NCBI GenBank assembly: GCA_036732025.1
Contig: DAINDE010000009.1
Location: 23,668-87,667, forward strand
Direction of reading: 5' to 3'
DNA length: 64,000 nt
DNA from: SSSZ01 sp036732025
GTDB taxonomy: Bacteria > Pseudomonadota > Gammaproteobacteria > Burkholderiales > Rhodocyclaceae
Notes under the pieces: model-generated
Databases searched by the model: none
Told to the model about the DNA's origin: nothing
What the model saw: only the letters and a program-made list of their open reading frames with translations
Position numbers and translations under genes: made by a program
Shown: positions 24,360 through 32,349 of the stretch, one piece after another
Position numbering within the stretch: the stretch's first letter is position 1
How the letters are laid out: every line of letters starts with the position of its first letter

Positions 24360-25677
24360 GGGCCGGTTCCGGCCGGTGGCTCCGCCACCAGGCGATGAAC
24401 GCATCGACGGCCATCGGGCGGGCGTAGAGGAAACCCTGGGCGCGGTCGCCGCCGAGGCGGGCAATGACCGCCGCGACCGCGGCGGTTTCGACACCTTCGG
24501 CGATGACGCTCATCTTCAGGCGGTGGGCAAGCTTGACGATGGCGGCGATGATTTCGCGATCCTTCTTCGACTCCCCGGCGTTGCTCACGAAGCTGCGGTC
24601 GATCTTGACCTCCTGTACCGGCAGGCGCTGCAGGTAGCTCATGCCGGCGTAGCCGGTGCCGAAATCGTCCAGGGAGAGGCGCAGCCCGGCGGTGCGCAAG
24701 CGTTCCAACACATCGACCACCTGCTGCGTTTCCTCCACCATGGCGGTTTCCGTTAACTCCAGCAACAGGCGCTCCGGGGGGATTTCCCAGGTGGCGAGGC
24801 TCTGGCTGACGAGATCGGGCAGTTCGGTGTCGAGCAGGTCGCTGGCCGAGAGATTGACGGACAAGGTGATGGCGACGCCGGCCTCATCGAGGCGGGTCAG
24901 CAGTTGCATGGCCTGCTGCAGCAGCCAGCGGGTGAAGGCGGAGCGCAGGCCGAGGCGTTCGACGATGGCCAGGGTGCGTTGGGGCGGCACCCATTCGCCG
25001 TTGTCCCGCTGCCAGCGCAGCAGCGCCTCGCACCCCACGCAGGTGCCATCGGCCAGGCCCACCTGGGGTTGCAGGTGCAGGCCAAGCCCGCGGCCGCTGC
25101 CCAGGGCCAGGGCCAGTTCCGCGTGCAGGGCTTGCTGGCCGGCGTCGTTGTGTTCCATGCCGGGGTCGTAGAGGGCCTGGCCCGCGCCGTCGCGGCTGGC
25201 CGCCAGGCGGGCGATGCGGGCGGACTGGACGAGGTGCAGGGCATCTTCGCCGTGGTCCGGCCACAGGGCGCCACCGCAGGATACCTGCAGGGCCACGGGG
25301 CCGGCGGGGGTGGAAACCGGGTCGGCGAAGAGGTGGGCCAGCTTGAGCATGGCCAGGGGCAGAGGGGCGCTGCTCGGCAGGTCAGGCAGGACTGCCAGCC
25401 ATTCCCAGTGGCTGATGGTGTAGAGCCGGTCCTTCTCCTTGAGCAATTCGGCGATCCGGCGGCTGACGTCGGCGCGCAGGGCCTGGGCCGTCTCCGGCGT
25501 CAGACGGTAGAGGGCGGCATCGGGAAGGATGGCGAAGGCGATGACGCCCAGGGCGCGGTCGGCTTCCTGCCGGCGGGCCAGGTGGGGTATCTCCACCAGG
25601 GCCGAGGCGTAGCGGGGCAGGCCGGTGACATGGTCGGTCAGGTCGCTGTGCAGTTGGGCGAACGCGCTGATGGCCAT
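24307..25677 (-). CDS. EAL-domain c-di-GMP phosphodiesterase with degenerate GGDEF
   Basis: A 456-residue cytosolic protein. The N-terminal part (about 1-190) looks like a GGDEF fold that has lost its signature (SCGGALWPDHGED region). The EAL domain (about 200-435) keeps the catalytic set: CEALLRW, NLSASDLL, LLLELTETAMVEE, LDDFGTGYAGMSYL, VKIDRSF and AEGVET. It should hydrolyse c-di-GMP to pGpG, with the dead GGDEF as a regulatory part. One base separates it from the HD-GYP gene upstream, so the two are one operon. Confidence 0.88.
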   Translation of the reverse strand: MAISAFAQLHSDLTDHVTGLPRYASALVEIPHLARRQEADRALGVIAFAILPDAALYRLTPETAQALRADVSRRIAELLKEKDRLYTISHWEWLAVLPDLPSSAPLPLAMLKLAHLFADPVSTPAGPVALQVSCGGALWPDHGEDALHLVQSARIARLAASRDGAGQALYDPGMEHNDAGQQALHAELALALGSGRGLGLHLQPQVGLADGTCVGCEALLRWQRDNGEWVPPQRTLAIVERLGLRSAFTRWLLQQAMQLLTRLDEAGVAITLSVNLSASDLLDTELPDLVSQSLATWEIPPERLLLELTETAMVEETQQVVDVLERLRTAGLRLSLDDFGTGYAGMSYLQRLPVQEVKIDRSFVSNAGESKKDREIIAAIVKLAHRLKMSVIAEGVETAAVAAVIARLGGDRAQGFLYARPMAVDAFIAWWRSHRPEPALSEPARKRGTPRRPLSA

Positions 25678-25678
25678 G

Positions 25679-26992
25679 TCAATCCAGGTAGAAGTCGGCG
25701 GGGTTGATGCCGTAGGCGTTGTTGGGCAGCGAATGGACGATGCGGTAGGCCTCGCCGGTGCCGAAGGTGGGCTCCATGAGCAGGTCGAGGGTGCGTGGCC
25801 GCCGCTCGATGGACTTGTCCGGGCCGAGGACGACCAGGACCCGCGGCTTCAGGCGCCGGATCTGGTTCTGCTGGATGACCACCGCCACCTCGCCGCTGTT
25901 GAGTTCCACCAGGGTGCCGATGGGGTAGAGGCCGATGCACTGGACGAACTGGTCCACCACCGGTTCGCGGAACTTGCTGCCGCGCATGCGGATGAGATCC
26001 TCCAGGGCCTTCTGGCTGGAGATGGCGGGCTGGTAGGAACGTTGCCGGGTCATGGCGCAGTAGCTGTCGATGAGGCCGGCCAGTTCGGACAGCAGACCGA
26101 GTTTTTCGCCCTTGAGGCGGCGGGGGTAGCCGCTGCCGTCGGCGCGCTCGTGGTGGCTGGCGACGATGTCCAGGGCCTCCACCGAAAACCCCGGCTGGCC
26201 GACCAGGATTTCCAGGGAACTGGCGACGTGGGACTGCACCAGGGCGTATTCTGCGTCGGTCAGCTCCCCGGGTTTGGCGAGGATGTCGCTGGGGATGTCC
26301 ACCTTGCCCACGTCCTGCATCAGGCCGGCCAGCCCCAGGAGTTCGACCGACGTGGCCGGCAGGCCCAGGAAGCGGCCGAGGACCATGAGGTGCACGGAGA
26401 CGTCGACGGCGTGGTCGTAGGAATACTGGTCGGCGCTTTTCAGGCGGGCCAGCCAGAGCATGGCGTCCGGGTTGCGCTCGACGGCCCGGGCCATTTCGCC
26501 GACCAGGCCGCCGACCTGCTTGATGTTGGCGCTGACGTCGGTGCCCAGGGACTCGCGGATGCTCTTGAGCGTCTTCTTGACGTCTTCGACGATGGGGGCG
26601 GAGTAGAGCAGTTCCGGTTCCAGCCGGCTCTGGTTGTCGAAGCCGCGGATGGTGGGAAACTGGGCGTAGCGCCGGCTCTGCGGCTCGACGCGGAGCATGC
26701 GGCAGATGGCGGCGAAATCGTCGGCGGCGGCGTCGTCCGCCTGCTGGAAAACGGGGGCGGGCAGGCCCCGCAGGGGCGCGTCCTTTTCCCGGGGGCGACC
26801 GGCATAGTGGGCGCCGACGGAGTGGCTGCGGTCGATGGTGACGGTCCGGCACAGGCGCTGCAGCGCGGCGATCTGCTCATCGTCCTCGACCAGGAAGCCC
26901 TGCAGGGGGAAAGGTGTCTCCAGCCACGGGCGATCCAGTTCCACCACGAACATGCCGCGCCGAATTTCGCTCGTGGGGATGACGGACTTCAC
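25679..26992 (-). CDS. HD-GYP domain protein with altered HD motif
   Basis: A 437-residue protein with an N-terminal DUF3391-like region (IRRGMFVVELDRPWLETPF) and an HD-GYP domain. HHERADGSGYP and the downstream IDSYCAMT segment are conserved. The HD diad, normally HDIGK, reads MQDVGKVDIP, so the first metal-ligand His is Gln. This may abolish or change the bimetal centre, making the protein a c-di-GMP receptor or a weakened phosphodiesterase. It is the first gene of a two-gene operon with the EAL protein; the 133-base gap to the divergent ubiD gene must contain both promoters. Confidence 0.87.
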   Translation of the reverse strand: MKSVIPTSEIRRGMFVVELDRPWLETPFPLQGFLVEDDEQIAALQRLCRTVTIDRSHSVGAHYAGRPREKDAPLRGLPAPVFQQADDAAADDFAAICRMLRVEPQSRRYAQFPTIRGFDNQSRLEPELLYSAPIVEDVKKTLKSIRESLGTDVSANIKQVGGLVGEMARAVERNPDAMLWLARLKSADQYSYDHAVDVSVHLMVLGRFLGLPATSVELLGLAGLMQDVGKVDIPSDILAKPGELTDAEYALVQSHVASSLEILVGQPGFSVEALDIVASHHERADGSGYPRRLKGEKLGLLSELAGLIDSYCAMTRQRSYQPAISSQKALEDLIRMRGSKFREPVVDQFVQCIGLYPIGTLVELNSGEVAVVIQQNQIRRLKPRVLVVLGPDKSIERRPRTLDLLMEPTFGTGEAYRIVHSLPNNAYGINPADFYLD

Positions 26993-27125
26993 CTGGCGTT
27001 TCCTTGTAGTGGATCAGATGCAATTGTAATGGCGACGGGGCGACCCTCCTGCGGCAATATTACCGGGTTTGCTTTTCCTGCGGCTTTTGGGCATCGTTGC
27101 CCCGTTTCCTTAGTATAGCCGGGCC

Positions 27126-28595
27126 ATGAAATACCACGATTTGCGCGACTTCCTGTCGCAACTGGAGCAGCGCGGCCAATTGAAGCGGGTCGGCGCCGAG
27201 GTGGATACCTATCTCGAAATGACCGAGATCTGCGACCGTGTCCTGCGCGCCGCCGGGCCGGCCATCCTCTTCGAGAATCCCAGGGGCCACGCCATGCCGG
27301 TGCTGGCCAACCTCTTCGGCACCCCGGAGCGGGTGGCCCTGGGCATGGGCGAAGAGGGCGACTGGCGGCAGGCCCTGCGCGAGGTGGGCAAGCTGCTCGC
27401 GTACCTCAAGGAGCCGGAGCCGCCCAAGGGCCTGAAGGACGCCTGGGACAAGCTGCCCATCCTCAAGCAGGTGCTCAACATGGCGCCGAAAAAGGTGTCC
27501 TCGGCCCCCTGCCAGGAGATCGTCTGGGAAGGCAAGGACGTCGATCTCTCCCGCCTGCCCATCCAGCACTGCTGGCCCGGCGACGTGGCGCCGCTGATCA
27601 CCTGGGGCCTGGTGGTCACCCGCGGTCCCCACAAGAACCGCCAGAACCTGGGCATCTACCGCCAGCAGGTGCTGGGACCGAACAAGGTGATCATGCGCTG
27701 GCTGGCCCACCGCGGCGGGGCCCTGGATTTTCGCGACCATCAGCTGGCCAGGCCCGGGGAGCCCTTCCCGGTGGCGGTGGTGCTCGGCTGCGACCCAGCC
27801 ACCATCCTCGGCGCCGTGACGCCGGTGCCCGACACCCTCTCCGAATACCAGTTCGCCGGGCTGCTCCGCGGCGGCAAGACGGAACTCACCCAGTGCCTGG
27901 GTTCCGAACTGCAGGTGCCGGCCTCCGCCGAGATCGTGCTGGAAGGCGCCATCCATCCCGGCGAGACGGCCCTCGAAGGCCCCTACGGCGACCACACCGG
28001 CTACTACAACGAGCAGGCGGAGTTCCCGGTGTTCACCATCGAGCGCATCACCATGCGCAGGAATCCCATCTACCACAGCACCTACACCGGCAAACCGCCC
28101 GACGAGCCGGCCATCCTCGGGGTCGCCCTGAACGAGGTGTTTGTGCCGCTGTTGCAGAAGCAGTACCCGGAAATCGTCGATTTCTACCTGCCGCCGGAGG
28201 GCTGTTCCTACCGCATGGCCATCGTGTCCATCAAGAAGCAGTACCCCGGCCACGCCAAGCGCATCATGTTCGGCATCTGGTCCTTCCTGCGCCAGTTCAT
28301 GTACACCAAGACCATCATCGTGGTGGACGACGACGTGAACATCCGCGACTGGAAGGAGGTGGTCTGGGCCATCACCACCCGCATGGACGCCAGCCGCGAC
28401 ACCACCCTCGTCGACAACACCCCCATCGACTACCTCGACTTTGCCAGCCCGGTGGCCGGTCTTGGCTCCAAGATGGGGCTCGACGCCACCAACAAGTGGC
28501 CCGGCGAGACCAGCCGCGAATGGGGGCGGCCCATCGTCATGGACGACGCGGTGAAGCGGCGGGTGGACGGCATGTGGGCGGAGCTGGGGCTGTGA
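27126..28595 (+). CDS. ubiD: UbiD family prenylated-FMN decarboxylase (3-polyprenyl-4-hydroxybenzoate)
   Basis: A 489-residue cytosolic enzyme colinear with UbiD: KYHDLRDFLSQLEQRGQLKRV, ENPRGHAMPV, the prFMN/Mn-binding segment NLGIYRQQVLG, HRGGALDF, the catalytic Glu/Arg region ALEGPYGDHTGYYNE and IVVDDDVNIRDWKEV. It decarboxylates the prenylated 4-hydroxybenzoate made by UbiA. Its stop overlaps the GNAT start by one base, forming a ubiD-GNAT-sfsA operon. Length and motifs are normal. Confidence 0.96.
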   Translation: MKYHDLRDFLSQLEQRGQLKRVGAEVDTYLEMTEICDRVLRAAGPAILFENPRGHAMPVLANLFGTPERVALGMGEEGDWRQALREVGKLLAYLKEPEPPKGLKDAWDKLPILKQVLNMAPKKVSSAPCQEIVWEGKDVDLSRLPIQHCWPGDVAPLITWGLVVTRGPHKNRQNLGIYRQQVLGPNKVIMRWLAHRGGALDFRDHQLARPGEPFPVAVVLGCDPATILGAVTPVPDTLSEYQFAGLLRGGKTELTQCLGSELQVPASAEIVLEGAIHPGETALEGPYGDHTGYYNEQAEFPVFTIERITMRRNPIYHSTYTGKPPDEPAILGVALNEVFVPLLQKQYPEIVDFYLPPEGCSYRMAIVSIKKQYPGHAKRIMFGIWSFLRQFMYTKTIIVVDDDVNIRDWKEVVWAITTRMDASRDTTLVDNTPIDYLDFASPVAGLGSKMGLDATNKWPGETSREWGRPIVMDDAVKRRVDGMWAELGL

Positions 28596-29083
28596 TGGCC
28601 CGGGCCGTCGCCGTGACGGCGGTGGATCTGGGCGATCCGGGCCAGGCGGCCGCCTTCATCGACCTCCTCGACCACTACGCCCGCGACCCCATGGGCGGCG
28701 GCAGCGGCCTCTCCCCCCATGCCCGCCAGCACCTCGTCGCCGAGCTGCGCCGCCTGCCCCATTTTCATGGCGCCCTGGCCTGGCTGGGGGGGCGGGCCGT
28801 CGGCCTCGTCAATTGCTTCGCCGGCTTTTCCACCTTCGCCGCCCGGCCGCTCCTCAACATCCACGACATCGTCGTCCATGGCGACGTGCGCGGCACCGGC
28901 ATCGGCCAGGCCCTGCTGGCCTGGGCCGAGGGACGGGCGCGGGAACTGGGGTGCTGCAAGCTGACCCTGGAGGTCCTGGCCAACAACCGGAGGGCCCTGC
29001 TCGCCTACGAGCGGGCCGGCTTCGCCCCCTACGTGCTGGACCCCGCCGCCGGTCAGGCCCTCTTCCTGCAAAAGCTCCTCTGA
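28595..29083 (+). CDS. GNAT family N-acetyltransferase
   Basis: A 162-residue GNAT protein. The acetyl-CoA-binding motif A is in VRGTGIGQALLAWAE, preceded by the strand LLNIHDIVVHG and followed by LTLEVLANNRRALLAYERAGF, where motif B shows the typical N-x-RALLAYE. The substrate is unknown. One-base overlaps with ubiD before and sfsA after indicate coupled translation. Confidence 0.9.
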   Translation: MARAVAVTAVDLGDPGQAAAFIDLLDHYARDPMGGGSGLSPHARQHLVAELRRLPHFHGALAWLGGRAVGLVNCFAGFSTFAARPLLNIHDIVVHGDVRGTGIGQALLAWAEGRARELGCCKLTLEVLANNRRALLAYERAGFAPYVLDPAAGQALFLQKLL

Positions 29084-29787
29084 TGCGCCTGCCGCCCCTG
29101 ACCGAAGGCCGCCTGGTGGTGCGCCGCAACCGCTTCGTCGCCGAGGTGGATATCGGCGGCACCGTGGTCGACGCCCACTGCCCCAACACCGGCTCCATGC
29201 TCGGCTGCAAGGCGCCGGGCAGCCGGGTCTGGCTGTCGCCGGCGGAGAATCCCGAGCGCAAGCTCGCCTGGACCTGGGAGATCGTCGAGGCGCTGCCCGG
29301 CGTGCTGGTGGGGCTCCATACCGGCCGGCCCAACGGCCTGGTGGAAGAGGCCCTGCGGGCCGGCCGGGTGCCGGAACTGGCGGGCTACACGGGCTACCGC
29401 CGCGAGGTCCGCTACGGGCGGGAAAACAGCCGCATCGACCTGCTCCTGGAAGGCGACGGCCTGCCGCCCTGCTACGTCGAGGTGAAGAACGTCACGGCGG
29501 CGGTGGAAGGCGGCAGCGGCTTCTTTCCCGATGCCGTCACCGAGCGCGGCGCCAAGCACCTGCGGGAAATGATGGCGGTGGTGCGGGACGGCGCCCGGGC
29601 GGCGCTGGTCTTCTGCGTGCAGCGGGGCGACGTGGCCGAGGTGCGTCCGGCCGACCACATCGATCCGGTCTACGGCCGCACCCTGCGTGCGGCCCTGGCC
29701 GCCGGGGTCGAGGCGTACGCCCTGGGGGCCGTGGTCAGGCCGGAGGAAATCGTCCTCGACCGCCGCCTGCCGGTGGTCACTGGATGA
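29083..29787 (+). CDS. sfsA: SfsA family DNA-binding/nuclease-like protein
   Basis: A 234-residue protein with the SfsA layout: an N-terminal OB-like domain (GRLVVRRNRFVAEVDIGG, HCPNTGSMLGC) and a C-terminal PD-(D/E)XK-like domain with SRIDLLLEGDG, YVEVKNVTAA, FPDAVTERGAKHL. SfsA was named for sugar fermentation stimulation in E. coli; its exact biochemical role is uncertain. Its 3' end overlaps the convergent Vgb-like gene by 11 bases. Confidence 0.94.
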   Translation: MRLPPLTEGRLVVRRNRFVAEVDIGGTVVDAHCPNTGSMLGCKAPGSRVWLSPAENPERKLAWTWEIVEALPGVLVGLHTGRPNGLVEEALRAGRVPELAGYTGYRREVRYGRENSRIDLLLEGDGLPPCYVEVKNVTAAVEGGSGFFPDAVTERGAKHLREMMAVVRDGARAALVFCVQRGDVAEVRPADHIDPVYGRTLRAALAAGVEAYALGAVVRPEEIVLDRRLPVVTG

Positions 29788-30769
29788 CCCCCAGGCGGCC
29801 GTTGTGGCTGCCCATGTACCAGTAGCGGCCGGCGGCATCGATGATCGCCTTGCGGATGCCCACCTGGCGTGACGGCAGGGGGATCACCCGGAAGCGCTCC
29901 GCGGCCGGGTCGAAAACGGCCACCGTGTCGGTGGCGATCTCGTTGGCCCAGACCCGCCCGGCGCCATCCACCGTCACCGCGTAGGGCCCGCCGTCGGCCC
30001 CCGCCGGCATGGGGTAGGCGGCCACGATCCGGGCGGCAGCTGGGTCAATCTTGAGCAGCCGCCCGTCGCCGTAAGCGGTGACCCACAGTGTGCCGTCGGG
30101 GCCGAGGGCCATCCGCCGCGGCCGGCTGCCCTTGCCCGTCGGCACCTCCGTGATGACGCCGGTGGCCGGGTCCAGGCGGCCCAGGCCGTCGCCCTGGAAG
30201 CGGCAGAACCACACCATGCCCTGGCGGTCGACGGCGATGCCGTAAGGATTGCCCGAGGTGCGGTACTCGACGATGCGGCCGCTGCGGCGGTCCAGGCGGC
30301 CGATGCGCTGGCCGCCCTGGACGGTGAACCAGATCGTCCCGCCGGCGTCGAGCACCAGGGTATGGGGATCGCCGCCGGAAGGCGCGCGGTATTCGGTGAC
30401 CCTGCCGGTGGCCGGATCGAGGCGGCCGATGGTGCCGTTGCCGTTGCCGGTGTACCAGACGATGCCCTCGGGATCGACCAGCAGGCCGTGGGGGCGGGCG
30501 CCCCGGGGCAGCTCCCACTCGCGGAAGGTCTCGCTGGCGGGGTCGAAACGGGCGATGCGGTTGCCGGCCATGACAGCGATGAAGATGCTGCCGTCGGGCG
30601 CCGGGGCCGGATCGCGGGCGAATTCCGGGGTCGGCACCGGCCATTCGCGGATCTGGCCGGCGATCTGCGGCAAGGCGCCGGGAACGACGCCGTAGTTGGA
30701 GCCGCCGGCTGCCGCGGCGGCGGCCGCCAGCGCCAGGGCAAGGGCGAACCAGGGGCGAAGGGACGGCAT
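29777..30769 (-). CDS. Secreted Vgb/streptogramin-lyase-like beta-propeller protein
   Basis: A 330-residue exported protein: signal peptide (about 1-22, Ala-rich) and a seven-bladed propeller built of repeated units with GRLDPATGRVTEYR, WFTVQGGQRIGRLD, and GIAVDRQGMVWFCRF. These repeats are typical of Vgb (virginiamycin B lyase) and similar proteins in proteobacterial periplasm; the antibiotic-lyase activity cannot be assumed. A GGAGG ribosome site precedes the ATG at 30769. It is the second propeller protein in the window; the other is the NHL lipoprotein at 60175. Confidence 0.85.
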   Translation of the reverse strand: MPSLRPWFALALALAAAAAAAGGSNYGVVPGALPQIAGQIREWPVPTPEFARDPAPAPDGSIFIAVMAGNRIARFDPASETFREWELPRGARPHGLLVDPEGIVWYTGNGNGTIGRLDPATGRVTEYRAPSGGDPHTLVLDAGGTIWFTVQGGQRIGRLDRRSGRIVEYRTSGNPYGIAVDRQGMVWFCRFQGDGLGRLDPATGVITEVPTGKGSRPRRMALGPDGTLWVTAYGDGRLLKIDPAAARIVAAYPMPAGADGGPYAVTVDGAGRVWANEIATDTVAVFDPAAERFRVIPLPSRQVGIRKAIIDAAGRYWYMGSHNGRLGVIQ

Positions 30770-30858
30770 GGCGACCTCCGGGAGGCGACGGTCATCCCCT
30801 CTGGACCGATGCGTCGGCGATTGGTTCTCGGCCGCCCCGGCCTGGCGGAGCGTCCGCG

Positions 30859-32289
30859 TCAATCCCCTTCCAGCAGGGGCAGACCTTCCCCGCTCTGGCG
30901 CTGGGCCACCCACAGGAGCAGGGCGTCGATGGCCGGGCCGCCGGCCTGGGCCTTGGGGTGGTTGATGAGAAAGGTGACGGCGTAGCGCCGGCCCTGGCTG
31001 TCGAGGGCGTAGCCGGCGGCGGTCTTGACCCCGTCCAGGGTGCCGGTCTTGATGTGGGCGCGGCCGCTGGCGGTGCTTTCCTTGAGCCGCTTCTTCATGG
31101 TGCCGTCGATGCCGACGATGGGCAGGGAGGACGCCAGCTCCGGCATCACCGGGCTCTTCCAGGCGTCCAGCAGGAGGCGGTTGAGGCTGCCGGCGCTGAT
31201 GCGCTCCTGGCGGGAAAGGCCGGAGCCGTTCTCCAGCACGAGCTCCGGGAATTTGAGGCCACGCCCGGCCAGCCAGTCGATGACGCGCTGGCGGGCCCGC
31301 TCGGGGGTGGACGGCACCCCGTCGTTGCCCAGCGTCAGGAAGAGCTGGCGGGCCATGACGTTGTTGGAAAACTTGTTGATGTCGCGTACCACGTCGGCCA
31401 GGGGTGGCGATTCCTGCACGGCCACGGGGCGGGCGTTCGCCGGTACGGTGCCGGCCCGCACCCGGCCGCCGAGACTGCCGCCCAGTTCCTTCCACAGGGC
31501 CAGGAAAAGGCCCTCCACCTGGGCTTCCGCCGCCAGGGGCGACAGGTTGAGACTCTTTTCGCCGCACTGGGCGCTGAAACTGCCGGCGAACTCCAGGCGC
31601 TGGCCGCCGTTGTGGGGCAACAGACGGACGCTCACGGCGTCCTTCCAGTCGCTGCCGCAGGCGCCGGCGGACAATTGCAGCCGGTTGTCCACCGCCAGGC
31701 CCTCGCTGGGGGTCTCCTGCAGGACGCGCACCTTGCCGCCTTCGGCCAGCAGCGTGAAGCGGAGCGCCCGGAAATTGACCAGCAGTCCATCCGGGCCGAC
31801 GTTGTAGGGGCGCATGGGCTTGTCGTCGAAGGCGCCCGGGTCGATGGCGGGCACGGCGAAGGCGCTGCGGTCGAGCACCACGTCGCCGACGATGTGCTCG
31901 ATGCCCCGCACCCGCAACTGGCGCAGCAGCACCCAGAAGTGCTCGAGGGCGAACTTGGGGTCGCCGCTGCCCTTGAGGTAGAGGTTGCCGCCCAGCTTGC
32001 CGTCCACCGGCTCGGCCTCGGCGTAGGCGGCGGTTTTCCAGGTCCAGGCGGGGCCCAGCAGGTCGAGGCCGGCGTAGGTGGTGACCAGTTTCATCACCGA
32101 GGCCGGGTTCATGGCCTGGCGGGCGTTGTGGGAAACCAGGGCGAAGCGCGAATCCACCGGCTGCACGACCACGGCGACGCTGGCGGCCGGGATCTGGGCC
32201 GCCTTGAGGGCCTGGGCGACGGGGGGCGGCAGGGGCTCGGCGCAGGCCAGGCCGGCGGCCAGGCAGACGAGGGGCAGGAAGCGTTTCAT
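30859..32289 (-). CDS. dacB: D-alanyl-D-alanine carboxypeptidase/endopeptidase DacB (PBP4)
   Basis: A 476-residue periplasmic class C penicillin-binding protein. After an 17-18 residue signal peptide come the SXXK motif in PASVMK (about 62-67), the large inserted domains, the SxN motif in FSNNVMARQ (about 303) and KTG in IKTGTLDGVK (about 410). It trims peptidoglycan peptides and cleaves cross-links. Length is normal. The upstream gap holds a perfect GC-rich hairpin (32320-32343). Confidence 0.95.
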   Translation of the reverse strand: MKRFLPLVCLAAGLACAEPLPPPVAQALKAAQIPAASVAVVVQPVDSRFALVSHNARQAMNPASVMKLVTTYAGLDLLGPAWTWKTAAYAEAEPVDGKLGGNLYLKGSGDPKFALEHFWVLLRQLRVRGIEHIVGDVVLDRSAFAVPAIDPGAFDDKPMRPYNVGPDGLLVNFRALRFTLLAEGGKVRVLQETPSEGLAVDNRLQLSAGACGSDWKDAVSVRLLPHNGGQRLEFAGSFSAQCGEKSLNLSPLAAEAQVEGLFLALWKELGGSLGGRVRAGTVPANARPVAVQESPPLADVVRDINKFSNNVMARQLFLTLGNDGVPSTPERARQRVIDWLAGRGLKFPELVLENGSGLSRQERISAGSLNRLLLDAWKSPVMPELASSLPIVGIDGTMKKRLKESTASGRAHIKTGTLDGVKTAAGYALDSQGRRYAVTFLINHPKAQAGGPAIDALLLWVAQRQSGEGLPLLEGD

Positions 32290-32319
32290 GGCCGAGATGA
32301 TACCCGAGGGGCCGGCCCG

Positions 32320-32343
32320 GCAGGCCCGCCGCGGCGGGCCTGC
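32320..32343. other. Perfect 11-bp GC-rich hairpin between the receptor gene and dacB
   Basis: GCAGGCCCGCC and its exact complement flank a two-base centre. No T tract follows on either side, so it is not a classical terminator. It may shield or separate transcripts. Confidence 0.4.
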
Positions 32344-32349
32344 GGCGCA

